Source: Confluentibacter sediminis (GTDB lineage: Bacteria; Bacteroidota; Bacteroidia; Flavobacteriales; Flavobacteriaceae). Taken from it: DNA of 64,000 nt. The notes under the pieces are model-generated. The model made no database searches and was not told the origin of the DNA. It was given only the letters and a program-made list of their open reading frames with translations. Positions 18,706 to 26,686 of this stretch are shown here, piece by piece (the stretch's first letter is position 1; every line of letters starts with the position of its first letter). The DNA is taken from NCBI RefSeq assembly GCF_003258355.1, contig NZ_QKPO01000004.1, positions 186,001 to 250,000 of the forward strand, in the 5' to 3' direction. The translations under genes were made by a program, and so were the position numbers.

Positions 18706-18856
18706 TTATAATTTTATAGCCCATATTTTTAGTTTTCCCCTCTTTTTTTTATAAAAATAACTGATTTTGACCAATTTCTCCCTTTTGTAGACCTGTTGTA
18801 ATGATGTCAATAGTAGGATTTTTGCATCCTATTATTATAAAATTATAGCAATAAGT

Positions 18857-19870
18857 ATGAAGCAAATTATCACCTTAACAACTTTGGCTTTATTATTAGT
18901 AGGTTGTTCAGAAAAAAAGGAAACTGTAAAAGAAGTTCTTATTCCAAAGGTCACTGTTAAAAAAATTACCTCAACAGCAGAAGATGAATCCCTAACATAT
19001 AGTGGAACCATTGAAGCGGACAACACGGTGTCTTTAGGCTTCTCAGTTCCGGGTAGAATTTCAAAAGTTAATGTCCAAGAAGGACAAAAAGTAAAAGAAG
19101 GTCAGTTATTGGCATCCATAGACGAAACCACCTATAAAAATGCATTTGATATAGCAAATGCCGGTTTAGAACAAGCCAATGATAATTTCAAAAGATTAAG
19201 TAGTTTATATCAAAAAGGGAGTTTGCCAGAACGCGATTTTATTGCTGTTAAAGTGGCTGTAGCTCAAGCTAACGCTAATAAAAATTTAGCAGCAAAAAAT
19301 TTAACAGACACTAAGCTTTACGCCCCTTTCTCTGGGATTATTACAGCCAAAATGACAGAAATGGGAGCCACGGCAGCACCCGGCGTTCCTGCTTTTACTG
19401 TAATGAAAACGGATAAGGTATACGCCAAGGCGTCTATTGCTGAATCTGAAATATCTAAACTTAAAATAGGTACAGATGCCAAAGTGGAAATCTCTTCGTT
19501 AAATGAAACTTTTATAGGTAAAGTAGCTATTATAAATCCAAGCGCAGATGCTTTAACCAGAACTTTTAATGTAAAAGTTCGTCTTGACAATAAAGACGAT
19601 AAACTATTACCGGGAATGATTAGCTATATAAAAATCAATACTGGTAATACCGTAAATGTTATTACAGTCCCTTCGGAAAGTGTAGTGAGAGATGCGAACA
19701 ATATACTCTATGTATTCGTAGTAAAAGAAAATAAAGCCATTAAAAAAAGGGTGTCACTAGGGAGTTTTAAAGGAAATGAAGTCATAGTTACCAATGGTTT
19801 GTCAATAGGTGATTCCGTTGTAATTGCAGGAAATAAAAATTTAAAAGACGGGCAAACAGTGTCTCTATAA
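18857..19870 (+). CDS. RND efflux system periplasmic adaptor (membrane fusion protein)
   Basis: A 337-residue lipoprotein adaptor that links the inner-membrane pump to the outer-membrane channel. The lipobox LLLVGC places the cysteine at about residue 17. The lipoyl halves (SVPGRISKVNVQEGQKVKEG, then TKLYAPFSGIITAKM) flank a short helical hairpin rich in alanine (ANAGLEQANDNFKRLSSLY). A beta-barrel domain (AKVEISSLNETFIGKVAIIN) and a membrane-proximal domain complete it. It is 15 bp before the permease gene. The length and domain order are normal for AcrA/MexA-like proteins of Bacteroidota. Confidence 0.95.
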   Translation: MKQIITLTTLALLLVGCSEKKETVKEVLIPKVTVKKITSTAEDESLTYSGTIEADNTVSLGFSVPGRISKVNVQEGQKVKEGQLLASIDETTYKNAFDIANAGLEQANDNFKRLSSLYQKGSLPERDFIAVKVAVAQANANKNLAAKNLTDTKLYAPFSGIITAKMTEMGATAAPGVPAFTVMKTDKVYAKASIAESEISKLKIGTDAKVEISSLNETFIGKVAIINPSADALTRTFNVKVRLDNKDDKLLPGMISYIKINTGNTVNVITVPSESVVRDANNILYVFVVKENKAIKKRVSLGSFKGNEVIVTNGLSIGDSVVIAGNKNLKDGQTVSL

Positions 19871-19885
19871 AAAGAACTGAATAAG

Positions 19886-22800
19886 ATGATGAAAAAAGTA
19901 AAAATAAACTTTATAGAAGCTGCAATGAAATACCGTCAGGTTACCATTGTACTTACCATATTGTTAATGATTTTAGGGATATATTCTTTAGCTACTATGG
20001 CTCGAAGTGAAGACCCGTTAATTACCGTTCGTAAAGGTCTGGTAATAGCAGCATTTCCTGGTGCAGATGAGTTACAGGTTGAACAACAATTAACTAATCA
20101 GATAGAGCAGTTTTTGTTTGGTTTTGAGGAGGTTAGAAAGGAAAAAACAATCTCAGAAACCAAAGAAGGACAAGTTGTTATTACGGTAGAATTAAATGAA
20201 AATGTAAAAGATACTGATGGTTTTTGGGCGACTTTACAACATGGTTTAAATACTACATTTAGGCAAAATTACACGTTGCCACAAGGTATGATAGGTCCTA
20301 TTGTTAATAGTGACTTTGGTGATGTGGTTGCACAAATGATAACCGTTTCCGCACCTGGACGTAGTTATGCAGAAATTGAATCCTACTTAGATGAGTTGGA
20401 AGATGGTTTAAAAACAATTAACGAAACCTCGAAAATAAAACGTTACGGTGGTCAAAAACAACAAATTTATGTAACGGTTCAAGATGAAAAAATGAAACAG
20501 TACGGTTTCGATTTTTCAACGATAGCCCAAGTTATACAAGGGCAAAATAATACGGGGTATTCTGGAGGTATTACTTTAGAAAATGCCGAAGTATCCGTTT
20601 TTGCAAAAAATCAATATAAGAATGAAGCTGATTTAAGCAATCAAATTATATATAGTAGTCCAGATGGTAAAGTGGTTCGCTTAAAAGATGTGGCCTCCAT
20701 AGAACGCCGTTACGAAGAAGTTTCAAGCTATATAAAAGTAGATGATCAAAAAGTAATGATGCTGACCGTAGAGATGCAACCAGGTAATAACATTGTTCAA
20801 TTTGGAGAGAAAATATCGGAAAAAATCAATGAAGTAAAAAAGCAACTACCCCAAGATGTTCAAGTTGCTACCATTGTAGATCAGCCTACCGTGGTAAAAG
20901 GGAGTATTAGCCACTTTATGTTAGAATTTGTTATAGCCATTGTGGCCGTAATTATTGTAGTCATTCTGTTATTACCATTTAGGGTAGCGATAGTTTCTGC
21001 GGTGGCATGCCCTATAGCTATTGTTATAACATTCGGAGCTTTAAATATTATTGGTATAGAAATTCATCAGGTAACCTTAGCCGCTTTAATTATAGTATTG
21101 GGTATGGTGGTGGATAATGCCATTGTAGTTGTAGATAATTATATAGAAAAATTGGATGAAGGAGAAGACCGATGGACAGCTGCTTGGCAAAGTGCTACCC
21201 AATTAATGGTGCCAATTTTTACCGCAACAATGGCCATTATTTTTGCTTTTTTACCATTGGCTTTTTTCTTAAATGGGTTAGCTAAAGAATTTATACAAGC
21301 CTTACCCGTAGCTGTAGCAGTTGCCTTATTTGCATCATTATTAGTCGCCTTATTGCTAACGCCCTATATGTGTTATGTCTTTATAAAAAAAGGATTAAAG
21401 CACAAGCTAAGTGATGGAAATAAAAAAAGCATGTTGGACAGGTTACAACATGTATTTAACAATGCTCTGGATTATAGTTTTAAATGGCCAAAGACAACCT
21501 TATTTGCTGGTTTTTTATCGGTTGTTTTGGCAATTTTAGTAGCCATGGGTTTAGAGCAAGAATTATTCCCAACTACCGAAAGAAATCAGTTCAATATAGA
21601 AGTTTGGTTACCTAATGGAGGAAATTTAAAACAAACTGAAGAGGTAGTAACACGTGTTGAGAATGAAATAAAAAAAGATGAAAGGGTTTTAGGAGTTGCA
21701 AGTTTTGTGGGGACTAGTTCCCCAAGATTTCATTCTACGTATGCGCCAGAATTTCCGCGAAAAAACTTCGCCCAAATATTTATAACTACAAGCGGGAAAG
21801 AAGCTACACAAGAATTGGTAGACGAATACATTAAAAAATTCGAAGGCTTTGTTCCAGATGGTTATGTACGCATAAGACAACTGTCAATGAAAGATACCCC
21901 TGCACCTGTTGAAGTAAGAATTGTAGGTGAGGATTTAAATAAGCAAAGACAAGTAGCGGAGCAAGTAAAAACAATTTTAGAAAATGCACCCGGTACAAAT
22001 TGGGTAAGAACATCCTATCAAGATGATTATTATGGCGTAAAAGTAAACCTAAACGACGATAAGGCAAATCGTTTGGGAGTAACAAATGCTATGGTTTCGC
22101 AAACCTTGGGGGCGGGCTTAAAAGGATACCCTGTATCTACATTATATGAAGGAGATAAATCTATTGATATCCTTTTGCGTTTTGATGTTGAAAATCGCGA
22201 GAATTTTAACGATTTGGCCGCTTTAAACATACCTACAGTATTTGGAACAAAAGTGACTTTAAAAGAGGTGGCAGACATTACCCCTGAGTGGCATACAGGA
22301 GCCATAACACATAGAAATGGCTTAAGAACATTAACGGTTCGCGCAGAAGCTCAATTGGGTATAAAAGCAGCTACTATACAAAATGATATTATGCCTCAAA
22401 TAAAGGCGTTGGATTTGCCAGAGGGAATTTCAATCAACTATGGAGGTGAGTATGAAAGCACCAATGAAACGGCACCCCATATGATGGCTTCTTTGGGCAT
22501 AAGTTTAATCCTTATCTTTTTGGTACTCTTATTTCAATTTAAAGATTTTACCAAAGTATTAATTGTGTTGGCAACGTTTCCGTTGAGTTTATTAGGAGCG
22601 TTCTTAGGGCTATTATTTACGGGTAACCCATTTGGTTTTACCGCCTTTATGGGAATTATCAGCCTCATAGGAATCGTAGTGAGAAACGGAATTATTTTGG
22701 TGGATTATGCAGATGAGTTGGTATTAGAGCATGGTTATACAGTAAAAGCAGCAGCTAAAGCATCCGGCAAAAGACGAATGCGTCCCATCTTTTTAACATC

Positions 22801-23086
22801 TGCCGCTGCCGCCATTGGTGTGGTACCTATGATTATAGGCAAATCACCACTATGGGCACCTTTGGGAAGTGTACTAGCCGTTGGTTTAATAGTTTCTATG
22901 GTGTTAACCTTATTTATAGTGCCTATACTTTATTACAAATTTGTTAATCCAGAACCAGATGAAGCACATCCTCATCCTAATGCAGAAGTATTTGAACCCA
23001 TTTTATATAAGCCCAAAAAAAGAAATAGAACACTTCGCAAATTAGAAGTGATGAAGCATAAACTAAAAAAACGAATCAAGAAATAA
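19886..23086 (+). CDS. RND-family efflux permease (AcrB-like)
   Basis: A 1066-residue inner-membrane proton-driven pump. Transmembrane helix 1 is at about 18-36. Helices 2-6 lie around 345-500, including the proton-relay region GMVVDNAIVVVDNYIEKLDEG with paired aspartates before the long cytoplasmic helix. Helices 8-12 lie around 870-1030 (GIVVRNGIILVDYADEL, then RMRPIFLTSAAAAIGVVPM). Two large periplasmic loops hold the porter domain. The aspartate pair suggests proton rather than metal-ion specialisation, but the substrate cannot be told: drugs, bile-like compounds or lipids are all possible. It is the second gene of the pump operon. Confidence 0.96.
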   Translation: MMKKVKINFIEAAMKYRQVTIVLTILLMILGIYSLATMARSEDPLITVRKGLVIAAFPGADELQVEQQLTNQIEQFLFGFEEVRKEKTISETKEGQVVITVELNENVKDTDGFWATLQHGLNTTFRQNYTLPQGMIGPIVNSDFGDVVAQMITVSAPGRSYAEIESYLDELEDGLKTINETSKIKRYGGQKQQIYVTVQDEKMKQYGFDFSTIAQVIQGQNNTGYSGGITLENAEVSVFAKNQYKNEADLSNQIIYSSPDGKVVRLKDVASIERRYEEVSSYIKVDDQKVMMLTVEMQPGNNIVQFGEKISEKINEVKKQLPQDVQVATIVDQPTVVKGSISHFMLEFVIAIVAVIIVVILLLPFRVAIVSAVACPIAIVITFGALNIIGIEIHQVTLAALIIVLGMVVDNAIVVVDNYIEKLDEGEDRWTAAWQSATQLMVPIFTATMAIIFAFLPLAFFLNGLAKEFIQALPVAVAVALFASLLVALLLTPYMCYVFIKKGLKHKLSDGNKKSMLDRLQHVFNNALDYSFKWPKTTLFAGFLSVVLAILVAMGLEQELFPTTERNQFNIEVWLPNGGNLKQTEEVVTRVENEIKKDERVLGVASFVGTSSPRFHSTYAPEFPRKNFAQIFITTSGKEATQELVDEYIKKFEGFVPDGYVRIRQLSMKDTPAPVEVRIVGEDLNKQRQVAEQVKTILENAPGTNWVRTSYQDDYYGVKVNLNDDKANRLGVTNAMVSQTLGAGLKGYPVSTLYEGDKSIDILLRFDVENRENFNDLAALNIPTVFGTKVTLKEVADITPEWHTGAITHRNGLRTLTVRAEAQLGIKAATIQNDIMPQIKALDLPEGISINYGGEYESTNETAPHMMASLGISLILIFLVLLFQFKDFTKVLIVLATFPLSLLGAFLGLLFTGNPFGFTAFMGIISLIGIVVRNGIILVDYADELVLEHGYTVKAAAKASGKRRMRPIFLTSAAAAIGVVPMIIGKSPLWAPLGSVLAVGLIVSMVLTLFIVPILYYKFVNPEPDEAHPHPNAEVFEPILYKPKKRNRTLRKLEVMKHKLKKRIKK

Positions 23087-23090
23087 AAAG

Positions 23091-23172
23091 AAAGACTATA
23101 GAGCTACTGTTTAAAAAGATTAATAGCAATTCATCCCCTTTTTGAATAAGGCAGTAGTTTCTATAGTTCTTT
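23091..23172 (+). promoter_or_regulatory. Long imperfect hairpin between the RND permease and TolC genes
   Basis: Arms 23091-23109 and 23152-23172 pair along about 17 positions (AAAG-ACTATAGA and CTACTG words on both sides), enclosing about 42 bases. No T-tract closes it, so it is more likely a processing or stability element than a terminator. Confidence 0.5.
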
Positions 23173-23195
23173 TGTGAAAAATTTAAAAATAAATT

Positions 23196-24476
23196 ATGAG
23201 TACATATAAATATACGCTATCGGTATTTTTTTTGCTGGTTTGTACCACTTTTCAGCAAGCCATTGCCCAAGATAGGTTATTGAGTATAGAAGAAGCAAAA
23301 TCAATGGCCTTGTCCAATAATAAAAAAATTAAAAAAGCAGATAAAACGATTGAAGCTAGCAAGGCTAAAAAGGCATCTGTTTATGCATCAAAAAAACCTT
23401 TTGTGGAGGCAAGTGCTATGGGAGTTCATGTAGGAGACCCATTAAATACATTACTACCAGAATTTTTCGCCAATGCATCTTTAGGCGTAACTCAAGTAAT
23501 TTATGCAGGTGGTAAAATAAACACCGCTAAAAAAATGAGTGCTACAGCAGTCGATTTGTATACTTCACAAAAAGAATTAACAGATAGTGAAGTGCTTTTG
23601 GATGTTGAAACAACGTATTGGCAACTCATAAATGTAAAAAGTAAAGTTGAGCTGGCTCATAAATATAAAGCACTATTAACAGAACTACTAAAAGATTTAA
23701 CCAATTCATACAATGCTGGCATCATATATAAAAATGATGTTTTACGCGTGCAAGTACAATTAAATCAAGCAGAACTGGATTTAACAAAGGCAAACGATGG
23801 ACTTAAACTGCTAAAGCTTAAGATGTCACAATTAACAGGTATGTCTAATATCGATTTTTTAGTAAAAGACAGTATTAGTAATGATGTTGTTTTATTGGAA
23901 GAAGTGTCACCATCAACGGCCATTGATAATAGACCAGAAATAAAAATGCTTAAAAGCGCTATTGAAATAGAAGAATTACAATCTAAAGTTTTAGAAGCTG
24001 ACAGAAAGCCTACTATTGGACTTAATGCCAGTGGAGTCTATGCCAACGGTAAACAAATTAATTTCACAGATAGAAGTAATGATTTAACCTCTTATTACGG
24101 TTTGTTAAACGTTAATATACCCATATTTGATTGGGGAAGCAGAAAGCAAAAAGTGAAAGAACAAGCATTTAAAATTGAAGCACAAAAATTAGAATTGGAC
24201 GAGACAGAAGAATTGTTGGCACTTCAGATTGAAAAAGCCTATTTGGAGCTTCAACAGTCCATACAAAAAGTTGAGATTACAACAGAATCATTGCAACAAG
24301 CCGAGGAAAATTTAAGATTAAATCAAGATAGATTTGATGTAGGAACCGTAACCGGAAAAGATGTTTTAGAAGCTCAGGTACTTTGGCAGAAAGCGTATTC
24401 AGACGTTATTGATGCTAAGGCAAATCATAGAATAAGTAAAGCCAATTATAAAAAAGTAATTGGAGATTTTAAATAA
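23196..24476 (+). CDS. TolC-like outer-membrane efflux protein
   Basis: A 426-residue outer-membrane channel. The signal peptide is at 1-25 (FFLLVCTTFQQAIAQ). Two coiled-coil OEP repeats are visible (about 30-215 and 235-426). The first has LLDVETTYWQLINVKSKVELAHK; the second has LNVNIPIFDWGSRKQKVKEQ, then a helix ending DRFDVGTVTGKDVLEAQ. These are the standard motifs of the family. It follows the RND permease by 109 bp with a hairpin in between and completes the tripartite pump. The length is normal. Confidence 0.95.
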   Translation: MSTYKYTLSVFFLLVCTTFQQAIAQDRLLSIEEAKSMALSNNKKIKKADKTIEASKAKKASVYASKKPFVEASAMGVHVGDPLNTLLPEFFANASLGVTQVIYAGGKINTAKKMSATAVDLYTSQKELTDSEVLLDVETTYWQLINVKSKVELAHKYKALLTELLKDLTNSYNAGIIYKNDVLRVQVQLNQAELDLTKANDGLKLLKLKMSQLTGMSNIDFLVKDSISNDVVLLEEVSPSTAIDNRPEIKMLKSAIEIEELQSKVLEADRKPTIGLNASGVYANGKQINFTDRSNDLTSYYGLLNVNIPIFDWGSRKQKVKEQAFKIEAQKLELDETEELLALQIEKAYLELQQSIQKVEITTESLQQAEENLRLNQDRFDVGTVTGKDVLEAQVLWQKAYSDVIDAKANHRISKANYKKVIGDFK

Positions 24477-25085
24477 ATACAGATAAACCTTAAAAACAAA
24501 TAAAATAGAGGAAATGCAAAAAAACAATTAGTTTGAAATTAGCTGAAATGTTAATGCAGAATCTTTTAGGGGAAGTAATTTTAAATACCTCATCAATCAT
24601 TTTTGCGATTGCTAATTTAATATATAGAGCATTTTTTTGCTTTCCTTGTTCATAACGGTAATGTTTTTAAGATAAGGTGTCAAAATATTGATTTGTAAAT
24701 ACTTATAAAGTTTGGTGTGGTTTCTGTTACCCCTACAAAATTGTATATCAATCTATGTGAAAAGCCTGTTAATCATATGGTTAATAGGCTTTTCATTTTT
24801 GTCAATATCATTAGAAAATAAAAAAACTTTTAAAAAGGACAACAAATCGTATAACAAACACCATTCACAAAAAGTATTGGCTTATTCCAAATTTTTTTGA
24901 ACACTCATATTGAAAATGATCGGGGTTATTTTTAATATCCTTGTATAATACTTCCGTATATATCTTGATGATAGCTTATTACACTATTTGGTTTTGCCAT
25001 CTGAAGAGTGTTCGTATTGGAACTCTAAATCCATTACTTATTTCTTAATAAGTAAGTACCTCTTTTTATTGGTCTCAAAATTAGT
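24477..25085. other. Gene-free stretch before the IS remnant
   Basis: Together with the IS remnant to 25444 this is about 1 kb without a functional gene. Positions 24744-24862 hold the third palindromic repeat. The parts 24477-24743 and 24863-25085 show no convincing coding frame or RNA. Confidence 0.5.
24744..24862. repeat. Interspersed palindromic repeat, copy 3 of 3
   Basis: GAAAAGCCTGTTAA and TTAATAGGCTTTTC pair around TCATATGG. The upstream word TATCAATCTATGTG and the downstream tail AAAGGACAACAAATCGTAT match copy 2 and copy 1. The stem bases vary while pairing is conserved. It lies just beyond the TolC gene, so copies 2 and 3 bracket the peroxide and efflux modules. Confidence 0.65.
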
Positions 25086-25086
25086 A

Positions 25087-25444
25087 AAAACTATGCACTT
25101 TAGTACATTTCGCTTTAGCTTCTAAAAAATCTACCTTTGTTTTATGTCAGAGCAAATAATAAATGGATATACATTTTCTCGCCTAACCGAACATATAGAT
25201 TGGAGTACTAAATACCGTTACCCTGTATCTCTATGTATTCAAAAAGAATATAGAAAACCTTTGATACAAAATACTGATGCAGAGGCTTTGGTTGTTGGAG
25301 TACGGGAAATATAACGGATAAAATGGTTAATAATTATCTCGAACATCCTTACAAGTCCAGTCACGATAGCGATAATTTTATTCTGGAGTAATTACGTAAT
25401 GCAGACTTTAGTCAGATAAAAAAAACTATGGCACTTTGGTACAT
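25087..25444 (+). mobile_element. IS200/IS605-family remnant with internal deletion
   Basis: Both ends carry the same hairpin-like word in direct orientation: AACTATGCACTTTAGTACAT at 25088-25107 and AACTATGGCACTTTGGTACAT near 25424-25444. This is as expected for the subterminal hairpins of IS200/IS605 elements, which have no inverted repeats. Between them is a TnpA pseudogene (25144-25391) that has lost its middle. The element could only move if TnpA is supplied elsewhere. Confidence 0.65.
25144..25391 (+). pseudogene. TnpA (IS200/IS605 HUH transposase), internally deleted
   Basis: The N-terminal part starts MSEQIINGYTFSRLTEHI and continues DWSTKYRYPVSL, matching the conserved TnpA start (Y/N-x-V-x-x-L-x-x-H-x-x-W-x-x-K-Y-R). 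It then jumps, in another frame from about 25290, to the conserved C-terminus GCWSTGNITDKM, with end SDNFILE and a TAA at 25389. The central segment with the HUH histidines and most of the catalytic core is missing, so the product cannot be active. A second C-terminal copy is at 53317. Confidence 0.75.
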
Positions 25445-25472
25445 AATGATTTATTTGAATACCTGTTGAGCG

Positions 25473-26063
25473 TCATTCGTTATTTCTAGGGACATGAAAT
25501 TTACCATCTTCTATATGAACGCTTCCTGCTAGGAGGTTTTTTCCAGAACTGGTATCATAGCGCAATAGATCTCCCGAAAAGGTGCCCTTTATACCAGACT
25601 CTGTAATTTCGTCAAATTTCACATAGCAATTTTCCCATAATTGAAGTGCAGGTGAGTTTAGAGATGCCGTGAAAATCTCTCCATTTTTATCGTAATATCC
25701 CATAACAAAGTAAAAAGGAGTCTCGGTATCTGGCGATTCTGAATTAGAATAGGTGGTGGATATTGTAAATTCGGAACTATCATTCAAATAAATAACGAAT
25801 TGGTTTTCATTAGGTTTAAAAATATCGCTACTACCCGTTATCTGGATGGCATACAATTGGTTATGTTCATCAGATACATAAGAGCCTGTTAAATTAACTT
25901 GGGCGTCTGGTTTCAAATTGTAACTTATAGGCGTTCCATCTATGGTAAACTTAAAATAGTAATCCGTTAGTTGATTATCATTATGGTCATCGTTGTTTGA
26001 TGTACATGCTACTATAATAGTCAAGTAAGAAAGGAGAGTGAAAAGTACAAGTCCTTGTTTCAT
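25473..26063 (-). CDS. Hypothetical lipoprotein
   Basis: A 196-residue protein with a lipoprotein signal: hydrophobic stretch LVLFTLLSYLTII then the lipobox IVAC (cysteine about residue 20), followed by an acidic, asparagine-rich linker (TSNNDDHNDNQ). The rest is predicted beta-rich (YYFKFTIDGTPISYNL, then LYAIQITGS) and ends with GIKGTFSGDLLRYD, similar to the DUF-type lipoproteins of Flavobacteriaceae whose function is not known. It lies 6 bp after the PspC gene on the same strand, so the two are probably co-transcribed. I do not recognise a specific family. Confidence 0.75.
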   Translation of the reverse strand: MKQGLVLFTLLSYLTIIVACTSNNDDHNDNQLTDYYFKFTIDGTPISYNLKPDAQVNLTGSYVSDEHNQLYAIQITGSSDIFKPNENQFVIYLNDSSEFTISTTYSNSESPDTETPFYFVMGYYDKNGEIFTASLNSPALQLWENCYVKFDEITESGIKGTFSGDLLRYDTSSGKNLLAGSVHIEDGKFHVPRNNE

Positions 26064-26069
26064 AACAGA

Positions 26070-26528
26070 TTATTTTATGTCTTTTTTAGTTATAAAATAG
26101 CCAACAGCCCCACCCACAATAGCAAACACCACCACACTTAAAAATACATTGAAAATAATATCCCCACCATTGCCAACAAACTTGTTATAGCGTTCTAGAG
26201 TTTGAGGAAAGTTTCTCAAGTAGCCAAACACACCACTATTACCCCCATAATTTTTTATAATATTTGATTGAAAATAATAACTTAAAGGAATGCCCAATAA
26301 GGCACCCATCAGGCCAAACGTTACCATTTTGTGATTGTTTTGATTCAACATTAAGTATAGGCCAGCATATACAATAATCCCTAAGGGTATAAATAAAAGT
26401 GTAAGAACCAGAAGAATGATCCTAATGGCCAAAGGGTTGGTATTTAGTTTTTGAGAAAGCTTGCTACAAGCACCGAAAAGAGATTTTTCTTGTCGCGTAA
26501 AAAAGTCTACTATACGTTGGGTATCCAT
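26070..26528 (-). CDS. PspC-domain membrane protein
   Basis: A 152-residue membrane protein. The N-terminal PspC domain (about 8-60) is seen as LFGACSKLSQKLN followed by IRIILLVLTLLFIPLGIIVY, the usual arrangement of a short amphipathic region and a long hydrophobic helix. Two further transmembrane segments follow (TFGLMGALLGIPLSYYF; VFLSVVVFAIVGGAVGYFIT). PspC relatives sense or protect the envelope under stress, but in Bacteroidota no PspA system accompanies them. It is followed by a lipoprotein gene 6 bp downstream. Confidence 0.85.
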   Translation of the reverse strand: MDTQRIVDFFTRQEKSLFGACSKLSQKLNTNPLAIRIILLVLTLLFIPLGIIVYAGLYLMLNQNNHKMVTFGLMGALLGIPLSYYFQSNIIKNYGGNSGVFGYLRNFPQTLERYNKFVGNGGDIIFNVFLSVVVFAIVGGAVGYFITKKDIK

Positions 26529-26649
26529 CTTGTTTTTGGTTTTTATCCCTCGAAAATAAATGCATTGTAGTTTTTATAAAATTTATATTTATTTATTGAT
26601 AAACCATACTGATTTAGTGTGGAGTATAATTTATTTTCTGAATAAACAA

Positions 26650-26657
26650 TATCTTTG
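26650..26657 (+). promoter_or_regulatory. Bacteroidota -7 promoter element of the kinase gene
   Basis: TATCTTTG fits TAnnTTTG exactly, 29 bp upstream of the histidine-kinase start at 26687. No clear TTG at the -33 distance. Confidence 0.4.
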
Positions 26658-26686
26658 AAGAAGTTAAAGGGATTACGGTAATAAGT

